The position numbers were made by a program, and so were the translations under genes. From NCBI GenBank assembly GCA_964389545.1, contig CAYMDN010000006.1, positions 1 to 53,392 of the forward strand: a stretch of DNA of 53,392 nucleotides, in the 5' to 3' direction. The DNA is from UMGS1781 sp964389545. GTDB lineage: Bacteria; Bacillota; Clostridia; TANB77; CAG-508. Of the stretch, positions 26,412-36,142 are shown in pieces (positions within the stretch are counted from its first letter, which is position 1; every line of letters begins with the position of its first letter). Under the pieces are notes generated by a model. The model had not been told where the DNA came from and made no database searches. It saw only the letters and a list, made by a program, of their open reading frames with translations.

Positions 26412-27265
26412 GAATTTTAGTACTTGGAGCAGATGGAATGTTAGGACATGTTGTAAAAAGATACTTTGAAAATAACGGATACGAAGTTTTTGCAACAAGC
26501 AGAAAAAAAGATAGCGAATATTATTTTGATTTAGCAGATAATATAAAAAACATAGACGAAATAGTAGATAAACTAAAACCACAAGTAGTAATAAATTGTA
26601 TTGGTTTATTAAATAAAGTAGCAGAAGAACATCAAGCTCTAGCGGTACTAGTAAATAGCTATTTACCACATTATATGGATGAATTATCAGAAAAAAAAGA
26701 TTTTAAATTTATACACGTAAGTACAGACTGTGTATTTGATGGAAAAAAAGGAAAATATACAGTAGATAGTTTTAAAGATGCATACAGCTTTTATGGTCAG
26801 TCAAAAGCTTTAGGAGAACTAAAAAATAATAGAAGTGTAACACTTAGAACTTCAATAGTAGGACCAGATGAAAATCCACAAGGAATAGGGCTATTCCAAT
26901 GGTTCATGAATCAAGAAAAAGAAGCGAATGGCTATTCAAAAGTAATATGGACAGGTGTAACAACAATTCAATTTGCAAAATGTATGGAAGAAGCAATAAA
27001 AAAGGATTTAAGGGGGTTATACCATACAGTTAATGGAGAAGAAATTGCAAAAGCAGATTTGTTAAGACTATTTGCTAAATATTTTAAAACATCAACAAAA
27101 GTTGTAGATAATGATAGTTACATATCAAATAAAAGTTTAATACTAAATGAAGGAGACTACAAATTTAATATTCCAAGTTATGAAGAAATGATAAAAGAAA
27201 TGAAACAATGGGTGTTAGATAATAGGGATTTATATCCAAATTTAATAAATAAAATGGAGGAATAA
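26408..27265 (+). CDS. RmlD-like sugar nucleotide reductase (FnlB/CapF-role)
   Basis: About 285 residues. NAD(P) site LGADGMLGHVV, INCIGLLN, HVSTDCVFDGKKG and the active-site YGQSKALGE, the RmlD family pattern. In the fucosamine route the second enzyme is a reductase or epimerase in this position; the family member seen here is RmlD-like, without the C-terminal cupin of CapF. ATGA overlap with the previous gene indicates coupled translation. Its exact product is inferred from neighbours. Confidence 0.85.
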   Translation: MRILVLGADGMLGHVVKRYFENNGYEVFATSRKKDSEYYFDLADNIKNIDEIVDKLKPQVVINCIGLLNKVAEEHQALAVLVNSYLPHYMDELSEKKDFKFIHVSTDCVFDGKKGKYTVDSFKDAYSFYGQSKALGELKNNRSVTLRTSIVGPDENPQGIGLFQWFMNQEKEANGYSKVIWTGVTTIQFAKCMEEAIKKDLRGLYHTVNGEEIAKADLLRLFAKYFKTSTKVVDNDSYISNKSLILNEGDYKFNIPSYEEMIKEMKQWVLDNRDLYPNLINKMEE

Positions 27266-27266
27266 A

Positions 27267-28376
27267 ATGAAAGTAATGACAATAGTCGGCACAAGACCAG
27301 AAATAATAAAACTTGCTTGTGTTATAGAAGAATTAGATAAATATACAGATCACATTTTAGTACATACAGGACAAAACTACGATTATGAACTTAACGAAAT
27401 ATTTTTTGATGGAATGAAAATTAGAAAACCAGACATATACATGAATGCTGCAGGAGAAACACCAGCAGAAACAATAGGAAACACAATAGCAATATCAGAT
27501 AAACTAATAAAAGAACACAAACCAGATGCAATTTTGCTATATGGAGATACAAATTCATGCTTAGCAGTTATTTCAGCAAAAAGAAATAAAATTCCAGTAT
27601 TCCATATGGAAGCAGGTAATCGTTGTTTTGATCAAAGAGTACCAGAAGAAATAAACAGAAAAATAATAGACCATTCAAGTGATATAAATATGACAATAAC
27701 AGAACACGCAAGAAGATATCTAATATCAGAAGGAATAAGACCAGAAACAGTAATAAAAATAGGCTCAAGTATGAAAGAAGTACTAAGAAAAAATGCAAAA
27801 TCAATAGAAGCAAGTAAAGTTTTAGAGACATTAGGAATAGAAAAAAACAAATACTTTGTATTAAGTACGCATAGAGAAGAAAATGTTGATAATCCTAAAA
27901 ATTTTGAAAATTTATTAAATTCTATAAATAAAATAGCTGAAGAATACGATATGCCGATAATATTTTCAGCACACCCAAGAACAAGAAAAAAAATAGAAGG
28001 ATTAAACTTTAAGTTTAATGATAAAGTAAAATATATGAAACCACTAGGATTTGCAGATTATAATAAACTACAACAAAATGCTTTTTGCGTAATATCAGAT
28101 AGTGGAACAATAACAGAAGAATCATCAATACTAGGATTCCCAGCAATAACAGTAAGACAAGCACACGAAAGACCAGAAGGAATGGACGAAGGAACACTAA
28201 TAATGAGCGGATTAGAAAGCGAAAACATAATAAGTGCAATAAATGTAGTAACAAGTCAAAAAGAAAAGATGCATATAGTAAATGATTACGATGCAGATTA
28301 TGTGGCTGCAAAAGTTGTAAGAATCATTTTAAGTTATACTGATTATATAAATAGAACAGTGTGGAAAAAGTATTAG
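27267..28376 (+). CDS. UDP-HexNAc 2-epimerase, WecB family (FnlC/CapG role)
   Basis: About 369 residues. TIVGTRPEIIKLACVIEEL at the start, LVHTGQNYDYELNE, LLYGDTNSCLA, HMEAGNRCFDQRVPEEINR and the late SDSGTITEESSILGFPAI and RPEGMDEGT. The HTGQNYD and GNRCFDQRVPEE variants are those of the FnlC/CapG branch that makes UDP-N-acetyl-L-fucosamine from the talosamine isomer, distinct from the GlcNAc/ManNAc epimerase later in the window (39853). Completes the three-step set. Confidence 0.9.
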   Translation: MKVMTIVGTRPEIIKLACVIEELDKYTDHILVHTGQNYDYELNEIFFDGMKIRKPDIYMNAAGETPAETIGNTIAISDKLIKEHKPDAILLYGDTNSCLAVISAKRNKIPVFHMEAGNRCFDQRVPEEINRKIIDHSSDINMTITEHARRYLISEGIRPETVIKIGSSMKEVLRKNAKSIEASKVLETLGIEKNKYFVLSTHREENVDNPKNFENLLNSINKIAEEYDMPIIFSAHPRTRKKIEGLNFKFNDKVKYMKPLGFADYNKLQQNAFCVISDSGTITEESSILGFPAITVRQAHERPEGMDEGTLIMSGLESENIISAINVVTSQKEKMHIVNDYDADYVAAKVVRIILSYTDYINRTVWKKY

Positions 28377-28391
28377 ATATAAGGAGAGAAT

Positions 28392-30344
28392 ATGGCAACA
28401 ATAAATTATGATTACTGTGAGGAAGAAGATTTATACAATAGTGGAGACATAGAAGAACAACTGTTAGAAATATATAAAACAGGAAGAAAAGCAACAATAA
28501 TAGATAATACTGACTTTTTTTACACAGTTACCCCTATAAGAGAAAACATTATTAATTGGTATGATTTTAAAAAAGATGCAACTATATTAGAAGTTGGCGG
28601 AGGGTTAGGCGCAGTAACAGGAGAATTATGCAGAAAAGCTAAAAAGGTAGTTTCTAATGAATATTCTAAACGTAGAGCAGAAAACATATATTATAGACAT
28701 AAAGAATGCGAAAATTTAGAAGTTATAGTTGGTAATCTAAATAAAATTCATTTCAACGAAAAGTTTGATTATATAATATTAATAGGAGTATTTGAATATG
28801 CAAAGAGATTTTGCAGAACAAAAAAACCATTTCACGATTTTCTAAATAATTTAAAAAATTTATTAAAAGAAAATGGAGTGATATTAATAGCAATAGAAAA
28901 CAGATATGGAATCAAATACTTTGCTGGTGCAACAGAAGACCATTATGGTGAAAAATATTTAGGTCTTTATGGATATGATACTAAAGATATTCAAACTTTA
29001 GGAAAAGAAGAACTATCTAGTATTATTAAGAAATGCGGTTTTAATTATCACAAGTATTATTATCCATATCCAGATTATAAGATGCCATATATTATATACA
29101 CAGATGAAAGACTCCCATTAAAAACTGAAGTGCTTGATTTATTTTTATACAACCATGGGGTACAATATTATGATTATGATTATAGAAAAATATTGCCAGG
29201 TATTATAGATAATAATCAATATGGCTTTTTTGCAAATTCTTTTATGGTTGAGATGACAAATGATAAAGATAGTATAAGTAAAGTTAAGTATGCTAAATCT
29301 TCACTAATAAGAGCTGAAGAATATCAAGTAAATACAATTATAGAAGAAAATAATAGAATAAAAAAAATAGCAAAATATTCATCTGCTAGTAGACATTTAG
29401 ATAATATGATTAAAATTAACGATGACCTAAAGCAATTAGGATTAAAAGTAGCAGAGATTAAGAAAAAAGAAAATAGTTATGAAGTAGAATATATTGAAGG
29501 CAATACCATAACTGAATATATATTAAATCTAACTAAAGAAAAAAATATAGATTTGATAAAACAAGAAATTAACAAATACTATGATTTGCTAAAACAAATT
29601 TCTGTAAAATCTGACATAAAACAATTTGCGATTCAAGAAGAAAAAGAATATTTTGGGGATAAGCAAATTGAAATATTAAAAGTCGGACTATTTGATTTAC
29701 ATTGTTCAAATATTATAAAAAAAGACGACAATTATTACATTATAGATCAAGAATGGTGTAGTGAGTTTGATATACCACTTAATTATATGTTATATTTTGG
29801 AATAAGTTATTTATTTAAATGGGTTGAAAATTTGGATACTCTATTGGACATAGAAGACATATATAAAGAATATAATATTTCAAAAGAGGAAAGAGAAATA
29901 TACAACTTGATGTCGATTTATATATCTAAAAATGAATGTAATAATGTAGATGAAGAAACTTTGAAACTCGTTATGCAACAGAATATTTATAAAGACATGA
30001 AGATGGTACAACAAGAAACAGAATGCAAAATTAAAGAAATGCAAAGAGAAATGGAAGAAACGAGAATAGAACAAAATAAATATATCGTAAAACAGCAAGA
30101 ATTAATTAAAGAAAATAATGAGCTAAAAACAATGGTAGATAATCAAGCTGAAAAGATAGAGCAAATAGAGGAAGAGTTAAAAAAATCTGAAGAGGAAAGT
30201 GAACAATTAAAGTTTGAGAATACACTAATAGCTCAAGAGAATGAGGAAATGAAAAAAAGTATAAAAAATTTTGAGGAAAGCAAAAGTTGGAAATTAACTG
30301 CACCATTAAGAAAGATAAATGGAAAGCTTAATAAAAAAGAATAA
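28392..30344 (+). CDS. Methyltransferase with kinase-like middle and coiled-coil tail
   Basis: About 650 residues. Residues about 50-230 form a class I SAM methyltransferase (ILEVGGGLGAVTGELC as motif I; NRYGIKYFAGATEDHYGE). The middle carries VGLFDLHCSNII and YYIIDQEWCSEFDIPLNY, resembling the catalytic loop and DxE of aminoglycoside-phosphotransferase-like kinases, so a kinase-like domain is probable though possibly degenerate. From about 535 there is a long Glu/Lys coiled coil ending in the SKSWKLTAPLRKING tag shared with the next genes. The arrangement recalls chain-length regulators of the WbdD type (methyltransferase plus kinase plus coiled coil) used with ABC-exported O-polysaccharide. 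Confidence 0.8.
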   Translation: MATINYDYCEEEDLYNSGDIEEQLLEIYKTGRKATIIDNTDFFYTVTPIRENIINWYDFKKDATILEVGGGLGAVTGELCRKAKKVVSNEYSKRRAENIYYRHKECENLEVIVGNLNKIHFNEKFDYIILIGVFEYAKRFCRTKKPFHDFLNNLKNLLKENGVILIAIENRYGIKYFAGATEDHYGEKYLGLYGYDTKDIQTLGKEELSSIIKKCGFNYHKYYYPYPDYKMPYIIYTDERLPLKTEVLDLFLYNHGVQYYDYDYRKILPGIIDNNQYGFFANSFMVEMTNDKDSISKVKYAKSSLIRAEEYQVNTIIEENNRIKKIAKYSSASRHLDNMIKINDDLKQLGLKVAEIKKKENSYEVEYIEGNTITEYILNLTKEKNIDLIKQEINKYYDLLKQISVKSDIKQFAIQEEKEYFGDKQIEILKVGLFDLHCSNIIKKDDNYYIIDQEWCSEFDIPLNYMLYFGISYLFKWVENLDTLLDIEDIYKEYNISKEEREIYNLMSIYISKNECNNVDEETLKLVMQQNIYKDMKMVQQETECKIKEMQREMEETRIEQNKYIVKQQELIKENNELKTMVDNQAEKIEQIEEELKKSEEESEQLKFENTLIAQENEEMKKSIKNFEESKSWKLTAPLRKINGKLNKKE

Positions 30345-30363
30345 ATTTTTGAAAGGGACAAAT

Positions 30364-31608
30364 ATGTTAGAAGAACCAATTGATTTATCAATAATTATAC
30401 CAGTATATAATCACGAGGCGTATATAAAACAATGTTTAGAAACAATAATGTATAATTTACCAAATAATTCTGAAATTATTATTATAGACGATTGTTGTAC
30501 AGATAATTCTATAGAAATTGTGAAAGAATTTCATTCCGATAAAGTAAAAATATTTAGAAATGAAAAAAATATGGGTTGTGCATATAGTTTAAATAAAGCA
30601 TTAAAATTAGCAAGAGGGAAATATATAGGAACGAATAATTCAGACGATTTTGTAGAAAATGGATTCTATAAAAAGATGTTAACCGTGGCCCAAAAAACAA
30701 ATGCAGATGTAGTATGTGCGAATATTGCTGATTATAATGATGAAACAAGAGAAATAGTGTATAGTAAAATATCTAATAAGAATTTATATATGGATACAGT
30801 AAGTCAAAAATTTGATTTCTCAGTACAAGAAATGGAAATTGATGCTAAATTAATATTAGGTCATTGGACAGCATCTTCAGCTAGTACAAAAATAATAAAA
30901 AGAGAATTACTGGAAAAATATCCATACATTGGTTCAAAAGCTAATGATTTAACAGCAATATATCCAATAATGGCAGAAGCTAAAAAAGTTATATATATGC
31001 CACAATTATATATGTTTTATAGACAAGTTCCGAATTCTCTTTCAAGAAGAAATTCCATAGAAGAGTATAATTCTGTAGTTGAAACTATAGTTGATACCAT
31101 GAAACGATTAGAAAAAATAGAAAATGCAGAGCAAAAGATAGAAATTTTGTTTTTCAATAATTGTTTAAATTATTTTATGAATGTCTTATGTGAAATCCCT
31201 AATACTGAAACAAAAATATCAACGATGAAATATTTTATTACGAAAATGAAAGAATATAGAATAAATATTTTTTCGAATATGAAACAAAGCGATTATTTTA
31301 TAACATTTCTAATACATAATCAAATAAATGAAAAGACATATGAATTATTGGAAGAAGAAGAATTAGTTGATTTTCTAATTAGACGAAAAATAGATATTCT
31401 TGTGAAAAATAACGAACTATTTATGAAAGATAATTATAAATTAAATCAAATGGTGATAAAACTAGAAGAAGAAAATACAAGACAAAACACAGAAATAAGT
31501 CTATTAAAGAATCAAATTAATTTAATTAAGCAAAGTACTAGTTGGAAAATAACAAAACCTATAAGAATGCTTAAAAACTTAATAAATTGCATAAGGAGGC
31601 ACAAATAA
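30364..31608 (+). CDS. GT2 family glycosyltransferase with coiled-coil tail
   Basis: About 414 residues. GT2 start LSIIIPVYNHEAYIKQCLET, IIIDDCCTDNS and TNNSDDF (the metal-binding Asp region), then a helical half and a C-terminal coiled coil ending STSWKITKPIRMLKN. ATG 30364 follows AAAGGGA and gives the family start; the longer upstream frame overlaps the previous gene. Sugar specificity unknown. Confidence 0.87.
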   Translation: MLEEPIDLSIIIPVYNHEAYIKQCLETIMYNLPNNSEIIIIDDCCTDNSIEIVKEFHSDKVKIFRNEKNMGCAYSLNKALKLARGKYIGTNNSDDFVENGFYKKMLTVAQKTNADVVCANIADYNDETREIVYSKISNKNLYMDTVSQKFDFSVQEMEIDAKLILGHWTASSASTKIIKRELLEKYPYIGSKANDLTAIYPIMAEAKKVIYMPQLYMFYRQVPNSLSRRNSIEEYNSVVETIVDTMKRLEKIENAEQKIEILFFNNCLNYFMNVLCEIPNTETKISTMKYFITKMKEYRINIFSNMKQSDYFITFLIHNQINEKTYELLEEEELVDFLIRRKIDILVKNNELFMKDNYKLNQMVIKLEEENTRQNTEISLLKNQINLIKQSTSWKITKPIRMLKNLINCIRRHK

Positions 31609-32639
31609 TGGAAGAATTTTATCCTAAGGTATCTATTATAATACCAGTTTTTAATGGTTCAAATTATTTAAAAGAAGCTGTGGATAGTGCAATTAATCAA
31701 ACATATAAAAATATTGAAATTATTATAGTTAATGATGGTTCAAATGATAATGGCAAGACTGAAGAAATTGCCCTTTCATATGGGGATAAAGTTAGATATT
31801 ATAAAAAAGCAAACGGAGGGGTTGCGAGTGCGCTTAATTTAGGGATAAAAATTATGAGCGGTGAATATTTTTCTTGGCTTAGTCATGATGACCTATATGA
31901 AAGAACAAAAGTTGAAACGCAGATTAACATATTAAAAAATTTAAAAGATAAACAAACTATCATAAATTGTAGATATAAAGTTGTAAACAAAGATTTAGAA
32001 TATATACAGGAAAATAGTTTTGGAAAAGAAAAGGATAAATTGAATGAACCAGCTGTCAAATATCTTTTAAAAGGATATGTACATGGATGCTGTTTATTAA
32101 TACATAAAGAACACTTCGAGAGAGTAGGAGTTTTTAATGAAAATTTAAAAACAACTCAAGATTTCGACTTATGGTTTAGAATGTTAAGAAGACAGTCAAT
32201 ATATTTTAATAATGAAATAGGAGTTATTTCTAGGGCACATGATGAACAAGACTCAAAAAAATTATTTGATTATCATATGAAAGAATGTGATGACTTATGG
32301 ATTAATATGGTAGATATGCTTACAGATGAAGAAAAAATAGAAATATCTGGTACGGTATATGGGTTTTATAAAGAAATATATGATTTTTTACACATAAATA
32401 CTCCATATAAAAAATGTGTGCAATATATGAAGGAAAAATTTATCGTAACTTTAAAAGAAAATATGACGAGAGAAGAAATGCTAAATGATTTTTTTGAAGT
32501 TAGTAAAGATAAAGAAATAGAAAAAGAAAACATAGAATTGAGAAAACAATTAAAAAATATGCAAAATTCAAAAAGTTGGAAAATTACAGCACCGTTTAGA
32601 CAAATATCATCAATTATAAGACAAATATTTAAAAGATAA
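31608..32639 (+). CDS. GT2 family glycosyltransferase
   Basis: About 343 residues. VSIIIPVFNGSNYLKEAVDS, EIIIVNDGSNDNGKT, NGGVASALNLGI and WLSHDDLYE with the DxD-like metal site. The C-terminus has the SKSWKITAPFRQIS tag. ATG 31608 follows AAGGAGG and overlaps the previous stop (TAATG). The first 150 residues closely resemble the N-terminal half of the next protein, indicating tandem duplication. Confidence 0.88.
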   Translation: MEEFYPKVSIIIPVFNGSNYLKEAVDSAINQTYKNIEIIIVNDGSNDNGKTEEIALSYGDKVRYYKKANGGVASALNLGIKIMSGEYFSWLSHDDLYERTKVETQINILKNLKDKQTIINCRYKVVNKDLEYIQENSFGKEKDKLNEPAVKYLLKGYVHGCCLLIHKEHFERVGVFNENLKTTQDFDLWFRMLRRQSIYFNNEIGVISRAHDEQDSKKLFDYHMKECDDLWINMVDMLTDEEKIEISGTVYGFYKEIYDFLHINTPYKKCVQYMKEKFIVTLKENMTREEMLNDFFEVSKDKEIEKENIELRKQLKNMQNSKSWKITAPFRQISSIIRQIFKR

Positions 32640-32652
32640 AAGGAGAACATAC

Positions 32653-34560
32653 ATGCATTTTGAACCTAAAGTTTCGATTTTGATTCCAGTATACAATGGA
32701 GCTAATTTTATAAAACAAGCCATAGATAGTGCATTACAACAAATATACAAAAATATTGAAATAATAGTTATAAATGATGGCTCTACGGATAATGGGGAAA
32801 CAGAAAAAATTGTAAAAAAATATGGTAACAAAGTAAAATATATAAAAAAAGAGAATGGTGGAGTTGCCAGTGCCTTAAATACAGGAATTAAGGAATCAAC
32901 TGGTGACTATATATCATGGCTTAGTCATGATGATGTATATAATCCAGATAAACTTGAAAAAGAAATAAACGCTTTAAAGAACTTGAAAGATAAAAAAACA
33001 ATTATTTTTTCAAACTTTCATCTAATAAATGAAGAAAGCAAAATTTTTTCTACTACCAAGTATACAACAAATATCAAAAAAGAAAATTTATGCCAAAATA
33101 TCTATCCTGTTATAAAAGGAACAGTAAATGGTTGTACAATACTTATTCATAAGGAGTGTTTTGAAAAGGTTGGATACTTTGATGAGAGTTTAAGAACTAC
33201 TAACGATTATGAAATGTGGATTAGATTATTTGGACAATATCCATCATATTTTATAGAAGAACCACTTATTAAATACAGAATTCATCCAAACCAAGATACA
33301 AATAAGAATCCTGTTTATATTACAGAGTGTAATGTATTATGGAAAAATATAATTAATTCAATAACACCTGAAATGATTGAAAAGTGGGGATTTGATGTTT
33401 TCAATGTATATATGACATTATACATTCAAATGAAAAACAGTAAGTTCACAGAAGCAGCAGAATTGGCACATCAAAAAGCCATAGAGATATATCAAAATAT
33501 TATACCTGAAATTACAATTGCAATGCCTTGTTATAATTCTTCAAGATACTTGAAAAAAGCTGTAGATAGTATATTAGATCAAACATATTGTAATTTTAGA
33601 TTAATAGCAATAGATGATCATTCAACAGATAATACAAAAGAAATATTAGAAGAATATAAGAAACAAGATTTTAGAGTAGAAGTATTAACAAATGAATTTG
33701 AAAAAGGTGTATCAGGCGCTATGAACACAGCAATTAAGCATGCAAAAGGAAAATACTTTACTCGTATGGATAGTGATGATATTAGCATAGCAACTAGAAT
33801 AGAAAAACAATACGAATTTTTAGAAAATAATAAGGACTTTGGAATTTGTTCAGTAAACATTTCTATGCTAGATGAGTTAGATAATGTATATAATCCAAAT
33901 GTCTATCCAGATTCTAAAATACCACATGAATGGACTTTTTTATGGACAAACCCAATACCAAATGCACCATGTATGTATCGAACAGATTATATAAAAGAGA
34001 ATAAAATAAACTTTAGTAAATTAAAAACGGCTGAAGATTATGAATTTTTGTCACATATACTCATAAAAAATAAAGTATATATGATACCAGATACACAATA
34101 TCTATACAGATATAAGAGTAATAGCTTATTTAATAGTAATCTAAGGGAGACATTTAAAAATTCCGTAGAAATAAGTAAAAACTTTTTTGAAGAAGTAACA
34201 AAAGAAAATGTTCCAGATTATTATGAATTCTTAACATTTTTTCATAACAATGGGGAAAATGTTGTTATAGAAGATATAAAAGTTGTTAATAGATTTTTAT
34301 TAAAAATTGCAAAACAGTTTAAAGAATTTTTTATGTGGACAGATGAGGAGTATAATTTAGTAATAGATTCAATACCAGAAATACTTGAAAGATATGCAAT
34401 AGTTAAAAATCTTCCAGCATTAGAGAAGAAAAAAGACGTAAACAAAGATTCTATTTGGAAAAAAATAAAAAGAACACTTGCGAAAGTAAAAAAGAGTTAT
34501 AAAGAATATGGTTTTAAAGAAACAATGAAAAAAATAAAGGATAAAATATGGAGAAGATAA
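32653..34560 (+). CDS. Tandem GT2-GT2 glycosyltransferase
   Basis: About 635 residues with two GT2 domains. The first (3-270) has VSILIPVYNGANFIKQAIDS, NDGSTDNGET and WLSHDDVYN, a close match to the preceding gene. The second (about 285-530) has ITIAMPCYNSSRYLKKAVDS, IDDHSTDNT and RMDSDDIS. The C-terminus carries an amphipathic KSYKEYGFKETMKKIKDK segment like the start of the 23412 gene product. Overlaps the next gene by 13 bases. Confidence 0.88.
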   Translation: MHFEPKVSILIPVYNGANFIKQAIDSALQQIYKNIEIIVINDGSTDNGETEKIVKKYGNKVKYIKKENGGVASALNTGIKESTGDYISWLSHDDVYNPDKLEKEINALKNLKDKKTIIFSNFHLINEESKIFSTTKYTTNIKKENLCQNIYPVIKGTVNGCTILIHKECFEKVGYFDESLRTTNDYEMWIRLFGQYPSYFIEEPLIKYRIHPNQDTNKNPVYITECNVLWKNIINSITPEMIEKWGFDVFNVYMTLYIQMKNSKFTEAAELAHQKAIEIYQNIIPEITIAMPCYNSSRYLKKAVDSILDQTYCNFRLIAIDDHSTDNTKEILEEYKKQDFRVEVLTNEFEKGVSGAMNTAIKHAKGKYFTRMDSDDISIATRIEKQYEFLENNKDFGICSVNISMLDELDNVYNPNVYPDSKIPHEWTFLWTNPIPNAPCMYRTDYIKENKINFSKLKTAEDYEFLSHILIKNKVYMIPDTQYLYRYKSNSLFNSNLRETFKNSVEISKNFFEEVTKENVPDYYEFLTFFHNNGENVVIEDIKVVNRFLLKIAKQFKEFFMWTDEEYNLVIDSIPEILERYAIVKNLPALEKKKDVNKDSIWKKIKRTLAKVKKSYKEYGFKETMKKIKDKIWRR

Positions 34561-36140
34561 AAGTATTAGAAGTTAATAATGTTGATCTTTTTGGAAGAAG
34601 ATTTAATGGATATGATTTATTAAATTCAGTAAAAGACGAAGATAATATATCTATTAAACAAATGGTAGTATATAAAGAGTCAAACAATCCAAATGTAAAA
34701 CAGATACTTTCAAATTATAGAAAAATGAAAACGCAAGAAGACTTAGATAGATTTCAAGAGAGATTATCAATACATTCAATCTTATCAATGACTTCTCCAG
34801 GATTAATCAATAGTGAAGAATATAAAGAAGCGGATATAATACACTTTCATATGTTTCATAATACTAAATTATCATTAATTTCATTGATTCAAATATGTAA
34901 TGAAAAAAAAGTAATAATATCATTACATGATCCATGGTTACTTACAGGTAGATGTGTTCATTTTGGAGATTGCAATAAGTGGAAAAATGGATGTAATAAT
35001 TGCGAACAACTAGATACATTATTCAAATTTACAAAGGACAATTGTCATTTAATGTGGAAACTTAAAAAACTAGTTTATGACAATATAAAGCCAAGTATTT
35101 TAGTTAGTAGTAAATATATGTACAACATGGTAAAAGAAAGCCCACTGACTCAAAATTTTACTGATGTAAATATAATTCCATTTGGAATTGATTTGGAATT
35201 CTTTACAGATAAAATTGGAAAAGAAGAAGCAAGAAGAAGATTTAATATTCCAGAGAACACGGATATAGTTCTTTTCTTTAGAGCACAAATGTCATTAAAG
35301 GGAACAGGACATATTATTGAAGCTTTAAAAAAAATGGAGACAAATAAGAAAATAACAATACTTACATGTGATGAAATAGGACTTTTTGATGATTTAAAAG
35401 ATAAATATCATATAATCGAAAGAGGAATGATGAGTAGTGAAGATTTATTATATGCATACAATGCATGTGATATTTACTTAATGCCATCAAAAGGGGAAAC
35501 ATTTGGAATGATGGCTGTTGAAGCTATGGCTTGTAAAAGACCAGTAGTTATTTTTGATAATACAGCTATGCCAGAAGTAACTCATGCTCCAAAGTGTGGT
35601 GTTTTAGTAGAAAATCAAAATACAGAAAAACTAAGAGAAGCAATAGAAATGCTTATAAACAACGAAGAAGAGAGAATTAAAAGAGGCGAATTAGGAAGAA
35701 AAATATGCGAAGAAAACTATAATATAAATGAATATCAAAATAAGAGAATTAATTTATATAAAAAGGTATACGCAGAAAATAAAGTAACCGGAAATAACAT
35801 ATTAAATAACATAAACTACAAGGATCAAGAAAGTCTAAAAATTCAGAATATATTAAATAAATTTACAGAAGAAACTTTCAGAAAAAATAGCAGAGAATTT
35901 AATCAAGTAATATACAAGAATATAGAAGAAGTTGAAGGAGATATAGACTATTCTAACTTAGAAGTACAAAAAATTATTAATGAATATAACAATAAATTAT
36001 ATGATAGTATAGAAAATGTAAAAAGTAATAAATTAATAACACAATTAAAAAATGCAATGGACATGCTTGTACATGATAGAGAGAGACTAAAAAATAGCAT
36101 CCAATATAAGTTAAACAGATTAAAAAAGAAAAAGGAATAA
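34548..36140 (+). CDS. GT4 family glycosyltransferase with Cys-rich insert
   Basis: About 530 residues. Begins KVLEVNNVDLFGRRFNGYDL; an insert HDPWLLTGRCVHFGDCNKW-KNGCNNCEQL with Cys pairs follows the DIIHFHMFHN strand, typical of a bacterial GT4 subgroup. C-terminal half: FFRAQMSLKGTGHIIEAL, LMPSKGETFGMMAVEAMACKRPVV, the GT4 donor-binding Glu motif. A helical C-terminal extension (about 420-530) rich in Asn, Glu and Lys follows. Start lies inside the previous gene's end. Confidence 0.87.
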   Translation: MEKIKVLEVNNVDLFGRRFNGYDLLNSVKDEDNISIKQMVVYKESNNPNVKQILSNYRKMKTQEDLDRFQERLSIHSILSMTSPGLINSEEYKEADIIHFHMFHNTKLSLISLIQICNEKKVIISLHDPWLLTGRCVHFGDCNKWKNGCNNCEQLDTLFKFTKDNCHLMWKLKKLVYDNIKPSILVSSKYMYNMVKESPLTQNFTDVNIIPFGIDLEFFTDKIGKEEARRRFNIPENTDIVLFFRAQMSLKGTGHIIEALKKMETNKKITILTCDEIGLFDDLKDKYHIIERGMMSSEDLLYAYNACDIYLMPSKGETFGMMAVEAMACKRPVVIFDNTAMPEVTHAPKCGVLVENQNTEKLREAIEMLINNEEERIKRGELGRKICEENYNINEYQNKRINLYKKVYAENKVTGNNILNNINYKDQESLKIQNILNKFTEETFRKNSREFNQVIYKNIEEVEGDIDYSNLEVQKIINEYNNKLYDSIENVKSNKLITQLKNAMDMLVHDRERLKNSIQYKLNRLKKKKE

Positions 36141-36142
36141 CA

